This document shows positions 50,553 to 59,957 of a stretch of 64,000 bases of DNA, one piece after another. Origin of the DNA: Fidelibacterota bacterium. Lineage in GTDB: Bacteria; Fidelibacterota; Marinisomatia; SCGC-AAA003-L08; TS1B11. The position numbers and the translations under genes are program-made. The notes below the pieces were generated by a model. The model saw only the letters and a list, made by a program, of their open reading frames with translations, did not search any database and was not told the DNA's origin. Every line of letters starts with the position of its first letter. The stretch's first letter is position 1. The DNA lies in the NCBI GenBank assembly GCA_004124875.1, contig SCKJ01000010.1, forward strand, positions 1 to 64,000. Direction: 5' to 3'.

Positions 50553-51002
50553 TCAGATATCCAAAGCTTTTTTCCAAAGAAGGCGAGCCATTTGCTCGGC
50601 CGCATTCTTTTCCTCTTTGATGTATTTAATCATGATTCGCTGGGTTTCAGATAGCCCGGATAAATCTTCCAACAGATCACCATCAGACAATCCGCTATCT
50701 GTGCTTATCGGGGAGGGATTCCCTATTCCAAATAGGAGCCACCACGGATTATAATTGGTAAGATCTGCAATTTTTACTATCATTGGAGTAGGCGGCAGTA
50801 GACGGCCTTTCTCATATCCGTTAACGCTCTGCCTGGTAACTCCCAGTCGTTCGCCAAATTCATCTTGCGTTAAATCGATGCCCCGCCGGACCTGTCTGAT
50901 CCGTTCGCCCAATCCATTAGTGTACTCAGCCACCCTGGCTCCAACATTCGTAACCTTATCATCTGATGCATTAGCTTCACCGGCATTTGATTCAAGTGTC
51001 AT
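50553..51002 (-). CDS. Xre-family HTH regulator
   Basis: 149 residues; GGAG lies upstream of ATG 51002. A canonical Xre HTH spans about 30-90: LGERIRQVRRGIDLTQDEFG and ERLGVTRQSVNGYEKGRLLP. The C-terminal helix (LSETQRIMIKYIKEEKNAAE) probably dimerises. It heads the operon with the lipoprotein, sensor and kinase that lies directly upstream of the eCIS, so it may regulate either unit. Confidence 0.85.
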   Translation of the reverse strand: MTLESNAGEANASDDKVTNVGARVAEYTNGLGERIRQVRRGIDLTQDEFGERLGVTRQSVNGYEKGRLLPPTPMIVKIADLTNYNPWWLLFGIGNPSPISTDSGLSDGDLLEDLSGLSETQRIMIKYIKEEKNAAEQMARLLWKKALDI

Positions 51003-51230
51003 TGGGTAATCTCCAACTTTTTTTATATCGGTATAGTCCGCCTACGGCCACCATTCTGGGATGTTACTGCTAATGCCGTCAGATTAAAAGTGGCAATTTA
51101 AGATTTCTATACGTAAATCATCCCCATATTTACTCGTTAGTATGTAAACTGCCAATCATTGATTGACCTTAAGTCAGGCAGGCATACCGGAGAATACCAG
51201 GGGCAATATTGGAAATGGAATACATATCTG

Positions 51231-51271
51231 AAAAGAAGAGCCCACCAGCCCCCAAAGCCAGTGGACCCTTC
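51231..51271 (-). terminator. Rho-independent terminator after the 51300-54695 gene
   Basis: On the minus strand a 15-base stem (GAAGGGTCCACTGGC paired with GCTGGTGGGCTCTTC, several G-U pairs) with a short loop is followed by TTTTC. It lies about 29 bases beyond the stop at 51300. This ends the secreted-protein transcript before the regulator operon. Confidence 0.7.
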
Positions 51272-51299
51272 ATCAGAGATATCTCTTCAATTCTGACAA

Positions 51300-54200
51300 C
51301 TATTTAAGCAAAATCATTTTTAGCGATTTCGTATAGCCCGGCGCTACTATTCTGGCAATGTATATCCCACTTGGCATCTGTTGTCCCGCTTTATCCCGGC
51401 CACCCCAGAGCACTTGTTTGTATCCGGCAGTCTGGAATCCGTCCCGGAGCCTTATCACCTCACGGCCGAGCATGTCATAGACAACCAATCTCACCTGCAC
51501 ATCTTTGGGGAGGCTATACGCTATGGTGGCGGTGGGATTAAACGGATTGGGGTAAGAGGAAAGGCTGTATTTTTCAGGAAGCACTTCTTCCTCTAGACTT
51601 GTAGCACTTGCCCGCGCCTGCGTACGCTTAGCTAGAGGAGACCCGGGTCGGTATTCATCCATGAAACTGCCAAGCAGATGTATAAAATCACTATCGGGAA
51701 AATTGGATGCCAACTTTTCCTGTTCGGCCTGTGCGGCTTCAAAATCGTCGGCATAATCGAGGAATATTTGCCCCATTTGGAGGTAGGCGTCCGCCTCAAT
51801 TATCGTGCCCTTATTTCGGTTGATTTGCGCTCTGAAATACTTGATCACATTGGGATACTCACCGTTTTCGAGGGCCGCATCAATCCAAAATATCCGTGCC
51901 AACGCCCTGAGTGGGTGGTTGGGACTGTTCGACATCGCCTTGAAATAGGCGGCCTTTTTGTGGAACTGATTGGCTTTGAACAGCACCCTGGCATACAATT
52001 GAAGGCCCATCTGCGCCTCAGCGGTTTCCGGATAGTCAGCTACCAGCTCCTCAAACAAGCCCATTGCGCCAGTCAAATCACCTTGATCGGTCAGCGCTTG
52101 AGCATCTGCGAGCAGTTGAGATTCTGGCGATAAAACCCCTTTGCCTAAAGCCCCCGGCTGCTCGTTGTCTCCAGCGAACGGGTCAACAGGATTAGATAGT
52201 GTATAATAGTGCAGTACATCTCCGCTACCCCGATAAACAACTGCGCTGCTTGGATCGGACATTCCCCACCAGTTCTTTTGCGCCGGTATGGTATAGATGC
52301 TAAAAGTATAAATTTGATTAATATATGAATTGCCTGAATTGTTATTCATAATGTCGTTCAACCCCGGGTTGTTATACCAACCCAGTGTCGTAGCGGCATA
52401 AGTGTGAATATAGAAGCCATCCTTGTTATGGCCGGATATCACATTGTGTCCGTGCCCACTATTAGTCAAGAAGAAGGGGTTGCCACTGGTGATCTGCAAG
52501 CCGTAGCGATTATCATGAACGTAGTTATAACCAAAATTTGGATATGGAGAGCCAGCTATGATGACCCCTTTGTCAGTGTTATAAATATCATTGTAGAGAA
52601 AATCTACGTCCGAATTGATCGTTCTTATCCCCTCTCCATACTCTGGATATACCCCGCCATCATGGATTGAATTGTGGCTCACGACTGTGTTGCCATCATC
52701 GCAACCGACAAGTAAAATGCCATATGTATATTGAAAATTCCCCGCAGAATAACCGGATATATCGTTATTCCAAACCGTAGTATTGGTCACGTTAAGCAGA
52801 TATATTCCCTTTTTCCCCGGACTGATGAGGGTGTTTCCATTAATGTGGAGGGAGGTCCCGGTCGCGTAAATGCCAACATCATTTATGTACCGTAGAATAC
52901 TATTGGTAAAGTGAATAGTATCGGTAGTGGCACTGACTGATATCGCAGTATCTGCATACTCAATAATCGCATAATCGATGACTGAATTGCCGCTTGCGCC
53001 AGGTTTAAACTTGATCCCGGCCCACTGGGATGCCCCGGTGCCCGTTGCGTCGGTGAACTTGACCATATTTGAGATTTCGCCTGCAGCCACCATAGTGCCT
53101 TCAATAGTTAGATTGATATTGGGAGCAAACTTAATAGTAGCCCCAGCGGCAATATTTAATCTTTCATTAGCTTGAACCGTTACGCTTTGGCTTTTGCTTA
53201 TGTTGCCTGCCCAATAATTATTAATGGCCCTCACGCCATCCTTATCTGATAGGTAAACTACTGATTCCCGCCCCGTGAAGGGGGTAACGCCCCACGAACC
53301 GTTTGCCTCGCTACCTGGATCATTTTCTCCAAGTTCGGTAGGGGTATCAAAATACGATATCTCTTTAATGACGGTTAGATCGGAAATATCCAAGACTCGC
53401 AGCCCTTTTGCATAATATGAGATATATAAGCGATCGCCTTTTATCATGATGTTGTGCATAGAACTGGCAATTGATGGGATTGTTGTTGAAATATCAACGC
53501 CAGCCGAGCTCTGATAAACTGTTCCTCCATCATCATCCGGCAAAACATCATAGATCATTTTGGGTTTTGGTGTTATTTCGCCCGTTCCTCCAATTTCCTT
53601 CATTGTATTACTACTGCTTAATATGGAAAGATCGAACATGCGAACACTACTCGATGCATTTCTGGCATGAAATTTAGTGGATGTAACCCAGCCATTTTCA
53701 TCAGAGACAAAGATATAAGCATCATCGTTCGTAGCCCAAACGCTGTGTGCACTGCTTACGATGGGCACGCCAGTTGGGGCAAGTGCTGGATCCCGCCAAA
53801 TGCTGTATTGGATTCTCCATGTATAATCCGCAAGAAGGGTCCAAGCTGTCAGTTCCCCATCTACATTTTTCGTTGCCTCGAAATCACCAATGAACAAGCC
53901 CTCCGACCCAGCAGCGATATAGATACGATTTCCTTGTACAAACACATCATGAACCATATGAGTGAATCTACCAGTATCACCGGGTGCGAATTCAAACCAT
54001 GCATCCCCGAGATCGTAGGGTAAATCCCATTTTGCAATCAGTTGTGGGTTGATGGCATTATTTTTTAAGTTATAGACGAAAAGTTCACTGTTACCTATTG
54101 GGCTGCCTGTACCATTGCTAAAAGGGCCATTTGGATAGCTAGTTCTTGCATACCATCGATTGTTATGCGTGGCAACGTATAATACATCATCCGCAATAAA

Positions 54201-54695
54201 GAGATTGTGGGCTTGTCTCATCAGATCACCAGTTTCGGTATCTAGTGCTCTGTGAATTGCGCCCTTCCATAACGGGCCAGTGAAAAAATCTGCTTGGTCC
54301 ATATCTGATACATCATATATATCAATATCACCCCTCTCATTATTTGCCAGATAAAGATAATCTCCATACATTTTCATATCATAAGGGTTTTCAGAGTTTA
54401 CAAACCAGTCTGAATAATGCTTTAAGTCATTGGGATCTGATGCATCTATAATCTGCATACCAAGATTTGGGGCGTCACCGTCCCAGCCGACGGCGACAGC
54501 CATATAATACCCCATCGTCCCGTCACTGTTTAGATGCGAAAAAGACGTCACCTCTTTAATATTTACATCACCCCAATTGCTATTTGGGATGTAGTCATAT
54601 AAACTTGTATTGAATGTTTGCGCAAAGCATACCCCTATCATCATAAAGTTAAGGCGAATAATTGTGATGGCCCTTCTTGAACTACATTTTCCCAT
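51300..54695 (-). CDS. Secreted protein: LVIVD repeats, beta-helix, TPR and T9SS sorting domain
   Basis: 1131 residues from ATG 54695 (AGGGAG about 9 bases upstream); a longer frame starts at 54722. A signal peptide ends near GVCFAQ. Residues 30-500 carry choice-of-anchor/LVIVD-like repeats (YDMKMYGDYLYLANNERGDI, MHNIMIKGDRLYISYYAKGL, RVLDISDL). Residues 520-830 are a parallel beta-helix (ILRYINDVGIYATGTSLHIN). Residues 880-1020 are TPR-like. The end has SSYPNPFNPTATIAYSLPKD and LVVYDMLGREV, the FlgD-like T9SS C-terminal domain. It is probably exported to the cell surface. A terminator follows. Confidence 0.88.
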   Translation of the reverse strand: MGKCSSRRAITIIRLNFMMIGVCFAQTFNTSLYDYIPNSNWGDVNIKEVTSFSHLNSDGTMGYYMAVAVGWDGDAPNLGMQIIDASDPNDLKHYSDWFVNSENPYDMKMYGDYLYLANNERGDIDIYDVSDMDQADFFTGPLWKGAIHRALDTETGDLMRQAHNLFIADDVLYVATHNNRWYARTSYPNGPFSNGTGSPIGNSELFVYNLKNNAINPQLIAKWDLPYDLGDAWFEFAPGDTGRFTHMVHDVFVQGNRIYIAAGSEGLFIGDFEATKNVDGELTAWTLLADYTWRIQYSIWRDPALAPTGVPIVSSAHSVWATNDDAYIFVSDENGWVTSTKFHARNASSSVRMFDLSILSSSNTMKEIGGTGEITPKPKMIYDVLPDDDGGTVYQSSAGVDISTTIPSIASSMHNIMIKGDRLYISYYAKGLRVLDISDLTVIKEISYFDTPTELGENDPGSEANGSWGVTPFTGRESVVYLSDKDGVRAINNYWAGNISKSQSVTVQANERLNIAAGATIKFAPNINLTIEGTMVAAGEISNMVKFTDATGTGASQWAGIKFKPGASGNSVIDYAIIEYADTAISVSATTDTIHFTNSILRYINDVGIYATGTSLHINGNTLISPGKKGIYLLNVTNTTVWNNDISGYSAGNFQYTYGILLVGCDDGNTVVSHNSIHDGGVYPEYGEGIRTINSDVDFLYNDIYNTDKGVIIAGSPYPNFGYNYVHDNRYGLQITSGNPFFLTNSGHGHNVISGHNKDGFYIHTYAATTLGWYNNPGLNDIMNNNSGNSYINQIYTFSIYTIPAQKNWWGMSDPSSAVVYRGSGDVLHYYTLSNPVDPFAGDNEQPGALGKGVLSPESQLLADAQALTDQGDLTGAMGLFEELVADYPETAEAQMGLQLYARVLFKANQFHKKAAYFKAMSNSPNHPLRALARIFWIDAALENGEYPNVIKYFRAQINRNKGTIIEADAYLQMGQIFLDYADDFEAAQAEQEKLASNFPDSDFIHLLGSFMDEYRPGSPLAKRTQARASATSLEEEVLPEKYSLSSYPNPFNPTATIAYSLPKDVQVRLVVYDMLGREVIRLRDGFQTAGYKQVLWGGRDKAGQQMPSGIYIARIVAPGYTKSLKMILLK

Positions 54696-54751
54696 TGTGA
54701 CAGCTCCCTCTGCAGTGTACATATATTCCAGATAAATAATTTATTAACTCG

Positions 54752-56674
54752 TTACTTAATGTACGTAATTAAAATAACATTAGCAAACTGTTTTGGTAGG
54801 GTGACCGCGGAAATTTCTATAGACAGGCGAACCAAGTAAACGCCTGAGGGCAAATTTACGCCCCTGCCAGAGGAGCCGTCCCAGGTCATCAAGTATTCAC
54901 CGGGTAGAAAATCGGACTCTATAATGGTTGAAACTTTGCGTCCCAGGAGATTAAACACTTCCAAGACGCCGTGGGCCTCAACAGGGAAATTCGACCTGAA
55001 TGTCACATTCGAATTGAAAGGATTGGGATAGGCCGACTGCAGAAACTTCCAGGTGGATAGCTTGTCGTTGTTTAATGTGCCGTTCACCGCTGGATAAGCG
55101 CTAAAGGTGTCCCTGATTTCCAGAAACCCTCCAATCGCGGTGGGTATTACATTTCCTAGATACGGCAAAGTGTGCTTGGTTAAGATGACCTGCTGCCCGT
55201 TCATCTTTCTCATCAGGTGCACGGCGATATCGTAGGCTTTACTGCCGTCCAGCCCAAAATGCACGTCATACATATCGGCGCCGCCGCCCGCCTTCAAACC
55301 CACCATACGCATACCCACCAGACTGTCCGTGCCAGCATGATATATCCGTATTTGACTGCCCTGGCGATTTAACCCGCCATTTAAATCAAGGAGACGAATT
55401 TTCAGGTAGTTGGAATCGTTCTGGTTATTTCGGAGAAGTTTATGCTGGTCAATAGGGCCTCCGCCGAAATAATCCAAATCTCCATCATTATCAAAGTCCG
55501 CCCACCCGGCAGACCTACGAAGCATAAGCAAATTTTGATCTTGAGGAGTAAATGAGCCATTATTGTTGTAGTAAATAGTGCCTTTGTCACCTGTTGCCAG
55601 AAAATCGAGGTCGCCATCATGATCTATGTCAGCCCAGGCAGTACTTGAGACAATGCTGTCAAGGCCAACTTCGAGGGAAACATCGACAAATCTCCCCGTG
55701 GTGGCAAGATCATTGCGAAACAGCCTCGTTCCAAGGCTATCCAAACTACCCCCGAGGTGACCGATGTAAACATCCAGATATCCGTCATTATTGTAATCAA
55801 GCCATGTTGACTGGAACATATCGCCTTGAGGCTCGAGTCCTACCGCACGTGTAACGTCCGTGAAGCTCCCGGTTTTATCAAGGTCATTGCGCATTAATCG
55901 GCCTGGCGTAGTCCTTGACAGGCCGGGTCTATGGAAGTGGACATCAAGGTCACCATCATTATCAAAATCGATCCAGTTCGCTTCATTCTTGTTACGGTTA
56001 TATTCGTAGTCGAGATTCTCTAATCCTACCTCAGTCGCGATATCGGTGAAATAGCCGCCATCATTTCGGTAAAGCTTGGCAGGGAAGTCGAAAGCGTTGA
56101 GAACAAAGATATCAAGGTCTCCGTCTCCGTCGATATCAATCATACTCGATCTTCTGTCCCCTACTGCCAACGCCACAAGTCCATAAGCCTGGGCAGAATC
56201 AATGAAAGTGCCCCCTTTATTAATCATCAATTTCTCCGGGACATCGGGCTCGCCGAATAGTCCATAATGTCCCGGCACGTACATGTCAATGAGGCCATCA
56301 CCGTTAATGTCACCAAAACTGGCCCCTGAAGTATGACCATGCAACACTTCCAGATTATAAGCAGCTGCTTCTTCGGTAAATGGTTCATTGGTCTCTTGGT
56401 GGTTAATAAAAAGCCGGTCCGCGGCAGGCCTATACGGCGATATGAAGCTAAAGGGTCTGCTTATCCAAAGATCGTAATAGCCGTCAGCATTCACGTCTAC
56501 CCATGCAGTTGCACCGATACCTGACGGGGAGGAATCATCCAGTGATGTGTTTTGCACCTCTAACTCAGCAGCGACATCGGTGAACTGTTGGCTGAGCAGT
56601 GGCGCGGACAGGAAAAAAGATAAAGATATTCCCATAGCACAATTTGTAAATATTCGTTTATTGCACCGAAACAT
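54752..56674 (-). CDS. Secreted FG-GAP/VCBS-repeat protein with T9SS sorting domain
   Basis: 640 residues with a signal peptide (ISLSFFLSAPLLSQ). Calcium-binding FG-GAP repeats cover residues 45-430 (DVNADGYYDLWISRP, DIDGDGDLDIFVLNAFD, DYNNDGYLDVYIGHLGG, DFDNDGDLDYFGGGPI). An ASPIC/UnbV-like region follows (RQGSQIRIYHAGTDSLVGMR). The C-terminus is a sorting domain (SAYPNPFNSNVTFRSNFPVE, FNLLGRKVS). Such proteins are exported through T9SS and bind substrates or partners on the surface. It lies upstream of the similar secreted gene. Confidence 0.9.
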   Translation of the reverse strand: MFRCNKRIFTNCAMGISLSFFLSAPLLSQQFTDVAAELEVQNTSLDDSSPSGIGATAWVDVNADGYYDLWISRPFSFISPYRPAADRLFINHQETNEPFTEEAAAYNLEVLHGHTSGASFGDINGDGLIDMYVPGHYGLFGEPDVPEKLMINKGGTFIDSAQAYGLVALAVGDRRSSMIDIDGDGDLDIFVLNAFDFPAKLYRNDGGYFTDIATEVGLENLDYEYNRNKNEANWIDFDNDGDLDVHFHRPGLSRTTPGRLMRNDLDKTGSFTDVTRAVGLEPQGDMFQSTWLDYNNDGYLDVYIGHLGGSLDSLGTRLFRNDLATTGRFVDVSLEVGLDSIVSSTAWADIDHDGDLDFLATGDKGTIYYNNNGSFTPQDQNLLMLRRSAGWADFDNDGDLDYFGGGPIDQHKLLRNNQNDSNYLKIRLLDLNGGLNRQGSQIRIYHAGTDSLVGMRMVGLKAGGGADMYDVHFGLDGSKAYDIAVHLMRKMNGQQVILTKHTLPYLGNVIPTAIGGFLEIRDTFSAYPAVNGTLNNDKLSTWKFLQSAYPNPFNSNVTFRSNFPVEAHGVLEVFNLLGRKVSTIIESDFLPGEYLMTWDGSSGRGVNLPSGVYLVRLSIEISAVTLPKQFANVILITYIK

Positions 56675-56900
56675 TGTAAAGATAACTTAATATATTTTCC
56701 CGTTGACCAAGACACAAAAAGTGCAGCGTGAACAATGATGGAGTCAATAATTCTCCTGGGGAGGGAGGCGAGAGATTAATACATGGGGAGCGCGGCAGCT
56801 CCCCAAACAACCACATTGTGTGGAGAAATCCGCATACACAAAAGCGCATACGCTTGAGAATTGCTAATCGCTACCAACTATATCATAATATGTTAGGGAA

Positions 56901-56953
56901 CCTGCCCTGAGCCTGCTGGATGGCGGACGCCGAAGGCTCGGCATTTTTGTTTG
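56901..56953 (+). repeat. 53-base dispersed repeat, copy 1 (terminator-like)
   Basis: Nearly identical (48 of 53 by eye) to 57281-57333. It contains a GCCGA/TCGGC hairpin followed by ATTTTTGTTTG, so it may act as a rho-independent terminator. The second copy lies 380 bases downstream in the same orientation. Confidence 0.7.
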
Positions 56954-57153
56954 TAGCTGGTTAGGCCAAACTCGCCAGCAAGCCCAGAGAAGCATGGATC
57001 AGGCACCCCGTACCCTGCGGCTACGCCCCAAAGAACCCTTTTTTATAACGACCCTTCGATAAACTCAGGGCAGACTCACTGCATACGCAACTCGGTATAC
57101 GTTTGAACAGCGCGTTCTGCAACTATTTGTATTATCGATAATTAAGAACTTAG

Positions 57154-57193
57154 ACCCTCTGCTTTGGGAGCAGGGGGTCGTAGGTTCAAATCC
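57154..57193 (+). tRNA. Truncated tRNA-Pro(TGG) fragment
   Basis: The stretch reads as the anticodon arm (TCTGC TTTGGGA GCAGG, anticodon TGG), variable part GGTCG and T-loop TTCAAAT of a tRNA-Pro. The acceptor stem and D-arm are missing upstream and the 3' T-stem and acceptor do not match downstream. It is not a functional tRNA. Such pieces are left by elements that integrate into tRNA genes. Confidence 0.55.
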
Positions 57194-57280
57194 ACGAGTT
57201 TATCCCGAGTATTCCGAGGGACCCCGACATATTCAGTCGGCAGTGGCAGTAGCAGTTGGCGGGAGCAGAGTGGTCAGGAG

Positions 57281-57333
57281 CCTGCCCTGAGTCTGCTAGC
57301 TGGCGGACACCGAAGGGTCGGCATTTTTGTTTG
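57281..57333 (+). repeat. 53-base dispersed repeat, copy 2
   Basis: Direct copy of 56901-56953 with five mismatches. The hairpin is weaker (CCGA/TCGG) but the T-rich tail is kept. Confidence 0.7.
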
Positions 57334-57888
57334 GGCCTGTTTACCCGAAAACGAGGCTCGGTCCCCAGACTACCCAAGGTAGTCCTGGATACTGACCACC
57401 GGCTGGCGGATATGGAAATGGATTTTCGGCTCGTCAATTCAGCGAAGGATCCACCGCCCGCTACTCCCCAACTCCCGGCCGATTATTTTGATCTGGGTAT
57501 GCCTGGCGTTGTCCTTCCTTGGGATAAACCGGAACCTGAATGAATCCATCGGCCGATTCGCGATTTCTTCTATCGGAAGATGGGTCATAAATTGGTTCGC
57601 ATAACAAGGCCTCCTGAGCCCACAGACCTCTCCCGTTTTTCCTGAGAAGGGCCGAATCTGTGCCAACAGTGGCTTAATATATCAATGATTTGTATCCCGT
57701 CAGAACAATGTGCGCTACTTCGGCCTGAAACTAAGAGATACATTTCACAATTCCAATGATTAGCGACTCACCTGCCTATCCTCTCCAACGTACTCATAAA
57801 ACAAAGCGGGGCCATTTCATCTGCCTGTGCCAGGCTATAAAGTTCGCTTAACAAGTCTGGTGGTTACCCGGGCTTGCCCTGCCAAGGA

Positions 57889-59634
57889 CTAGCGAATGAG
57901 TGTCCCAATGCGCTTCAGCCGACTCAGAGTGACAAAGGGAAAACGCTTAAGGTTGAGCGAAAAGTAGACAAACACCACCTCGCCCAGGATGTATTTGTGG
58001 GGCACGAAACCCCAGAAACGGGAATCGAAGCTCTGGTCACGGTTGTCCCCCATCATGAAGTAATAGTCCTGCTCAACCACATAGCCATCGCTGGGCACGT
58101 CGTCAATTACCGTCACGTCGCCTTCGAGCCTGACGCGGTGGCCGTCCATCGTGGCCACATACCACAGGATGGCCCGTTCTGTTTCCGGACTGAGGATATC
58201 GCCTTTTTTGGGGACCCTTATCTTGCCGAAGTGATCCTTATTACCGTTACCCCGAGGGAATATATTAGGGTCATCCCAGTTGGGCGATGGTGGATTGCGA
58301 TCGACGAACTGGACATGCTCAGGATGGGGAAAGGGTTCACCGTCAACGTAGATTTCCCGGTCAATGATCTCAATTACATGCCCGGGGTCAGCAATTAGGC
58401 GCTTCACATACTTGTCTGTCGGGTTATGAGGGTATTCGAAAATCACCACGTCGCCCTGTTCCAAAGTGGCAATGTTACTTTTGCGCGTATCTCCAATTAG
58501 GTAGTCACCAACCAGAATTGTCTTTTCCATGTCGCCCGTTGGTACAATATAGGTTTCTAGAAGATTTGCCCTCACCATGAAGCTAACCGATGGCACAATT
58601 ACGTACGTCGACAATGCAATCATGGCCAGGTAGATATACCAGCGATTGAACGGCTTCGGTTCGTACTCTTGGCCTTCGGTCTTAGCATATGAAACTACCT
58701 GGGCTATTAGAAAGACGTAAATGGAGATCAATATAAACACTACAAATATCATGTTGATTGGTATCAACGAACGAATCAATAAAGTTGATAATGCCCCAAT
58801 GCCAATTAGGTTCACAAGGAAATAAATAACGAGCCCCTTCTTCAATTGACCATTATAGATATGGCCAAGACCGGGGTCCAATAGGGTCAGAACGGCGCCA
58901 ATCCAGGCTTTTCGGGAAAATTCTTTGCTTGCCACCGAAACTCCCATTGCCAGCAAATTGATCTCACGATTGCCCAAATGCTGCTTTTCATGACCACGAG
59001 CCACCGCGTTGATCATTGCCTGACCCATCGCTGCTGAAGTGGTGATACTATGCGGAAATATGATTTTTATGAGCCAAATCAGTGGCTTGAATAGGGCATA
59101 GGTGAAGTTGATCCCATTCGATTTTGCTCGAACCCCCTTAAGTGGCTGTATGACCCCAGGCCTGAACATGTAGGCCCGCCCGAACGGCATGGCCAAAAGC
59201 GCGTTTTCCGTGCGCCCTTTGACGCGAGCCCACATCTGGCGGCCCTGCTCGCTGCTGTCAGTGCCTGCACCTGTTACATAGCAGATCGCCAAACCCGGGT
59301 TGAATGCCAAGAGCTGCCGGGCAAAGGCCAGGGTTAGATCGTAAGTCAAAGTAGTATACTCAGCTTCACTTTTACCGATAGCTGAGACCCCGGCGCAAAA
59401 GAAAAGCACGTCGTATCCAGCCAACTCTGTCTCGAGAGGTGATAGATCGGTGAAATCGCTGTGTATCACTTCAATCATTTTAGGGTGACTTACTCCAATG
59501 GGCGCGCGATTGATCACGAGCACTGCTGTCACCTTCGGACTATCGAGGCATTCTAAAAGAACACCCCGCCCTACCATCCCCGATGCCCCGGTAATGATGG
59601 CTCGCAAGCCGGTACTATTTTGAGTTTCGGTCAT
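57889..59634 (-). CDS. Fusion of an NAD(P)-binding domain and a signal peptidase I homologue
   Basis: 581 residues. Residues 8-225 are a Rossmann oxidoreductase/epimerase-like domain (IITGASGMVGRGVLLECL). After an internal Met230, a hydrophobic part (LLDPGLGHIYNGQLKKGLVI and further helices, 240-360) leads into signal peptidase I boxes: B (ETYIVPTGDMEKTILVGDYL), D (DKYVKRLIADPGHVIEI, K411) and E (GDNRDQSFDSRFWGFVP, 529-545). At the catalytic serine position there is Asp368 (PTGDM rather than PxxSM). It may be catalytically dead or unusual. Start from Met230 as a separate peptidase is an alternative. Confidence 0.85.
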   Translation of the reverse strand: MTETQNSTGLRAIITGASGMVGRGVLLECLDSPKVTAVLVINRAPIGVSHPKMIEVIHSDFTDLSPLETELAGYDVLFFCAGVSAIGKSEAEYTTLTYDLTLAFARQLLAFNPGLAICYVTGAGTDSSEQGRQMWARVKGRTENALLAMPFGRAYMFRPGVIQPLKGVRAKSNGINFTYALFKPLIWLIKIIFPHSITTSAAMGQAMINAVARGHEKQHLGNREINLLAMGVSVASKEFSRKAWIGAVLTLLDPGLGHIYNGQLKKGLVIYFLVNLIGIGALSTLLIRSLIPINMIFVVFILISIYVFLIAQVVSYAKTEGQEYEPKPFNRWYIYLAMIALSTYVIVPSVSFMVRANLLETYIVPTGDMEKTILVGDYLIGDTRKSNIATLEQGDVVIFEYPHNPTDKYVKRLIADPGHVIEIIDREIYVDGEPFPHPEHVQFVDRNPPSPNWDDPNIFPRGNGNKDHFGKIRVPKKGDILSPETERAILWYVATMDGHRVRLEGDVTVIDDVPSDGYVVEQDYYFMMGDNRDQSFDSRFWGFVPHKYILGEVVFVYFSLNLKRFPFVTLSRLKRIGTLIR

Positions 59635-59660
59635 GGCCCAATATTAACTCGAAAAAGGTG

Positions 59661-59736
59661 TGGGGCCACTTTGGACCCCCTTGAACGTCACTCAACGACA
59701 CTAGAAGACACTAAACAACAATTAGCCTGTAATGCA
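59661..59736. repeat. ~70-base repeat, copy 1
   Basis: TGGGGCCACTTTGGACCCCC followed by TTGAACGTCACTCAACGACA and a tail to TAATGCA. Copy 2 is at 61950-62014. The copies match closely except that this one has ten extra bases, explained by slippage between two GACACTA words. The opening GGGGCC...GGACCCC can form a hairpin. Confidence 0.75.
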
Positions 59737-59957
59737 CCGTACTGAAAAAACGGCAGCTTATGACGCCAACGTGACCAAATCGTGACCGCACTGCCGAGAA
59801 GCCCCATCAGCCACGAGGTTGGTGGGTCCCTAACTTCAACAACAACATTTTGATGGACTTGGAGTACTCGGGATTCCACTAGACAGGCCAATGAACTCCT
59901 AACACAGAAACTAGTACAGGTTTTGGGGGGCAGGTCAGTATCTGATGTCGCTGCTGT

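Larger units (their letters stand above)
56675..57888. other. 1.2 kb intergenic region with repeats and a tRNA fragment
   Basis: No gene is well supported. It holds the 53-base repeat pair (56901-56953, 57281-57333) and the tRNA-Pro fragment (57154-57193), listed separately. A plus-strand frame ending at 57543 (tail ADYFDLGMPGVVLPWDKPEP) looks faintly coding and might be the 3' remnant of a lost gene. The segment near 57043-57100 contains the word CCTTCGATAAACTCAGGGCAG, a motif I recall from intergenic repeats of other genomes. Confidence 0.5.

Noticed and set aside
57164..57382. 72-codon plus-strand frame beginning in the tRNA-Pro fragment
   Set aside because: It overlaps the tRNA remnant and the 53-base repeat; no coding character.
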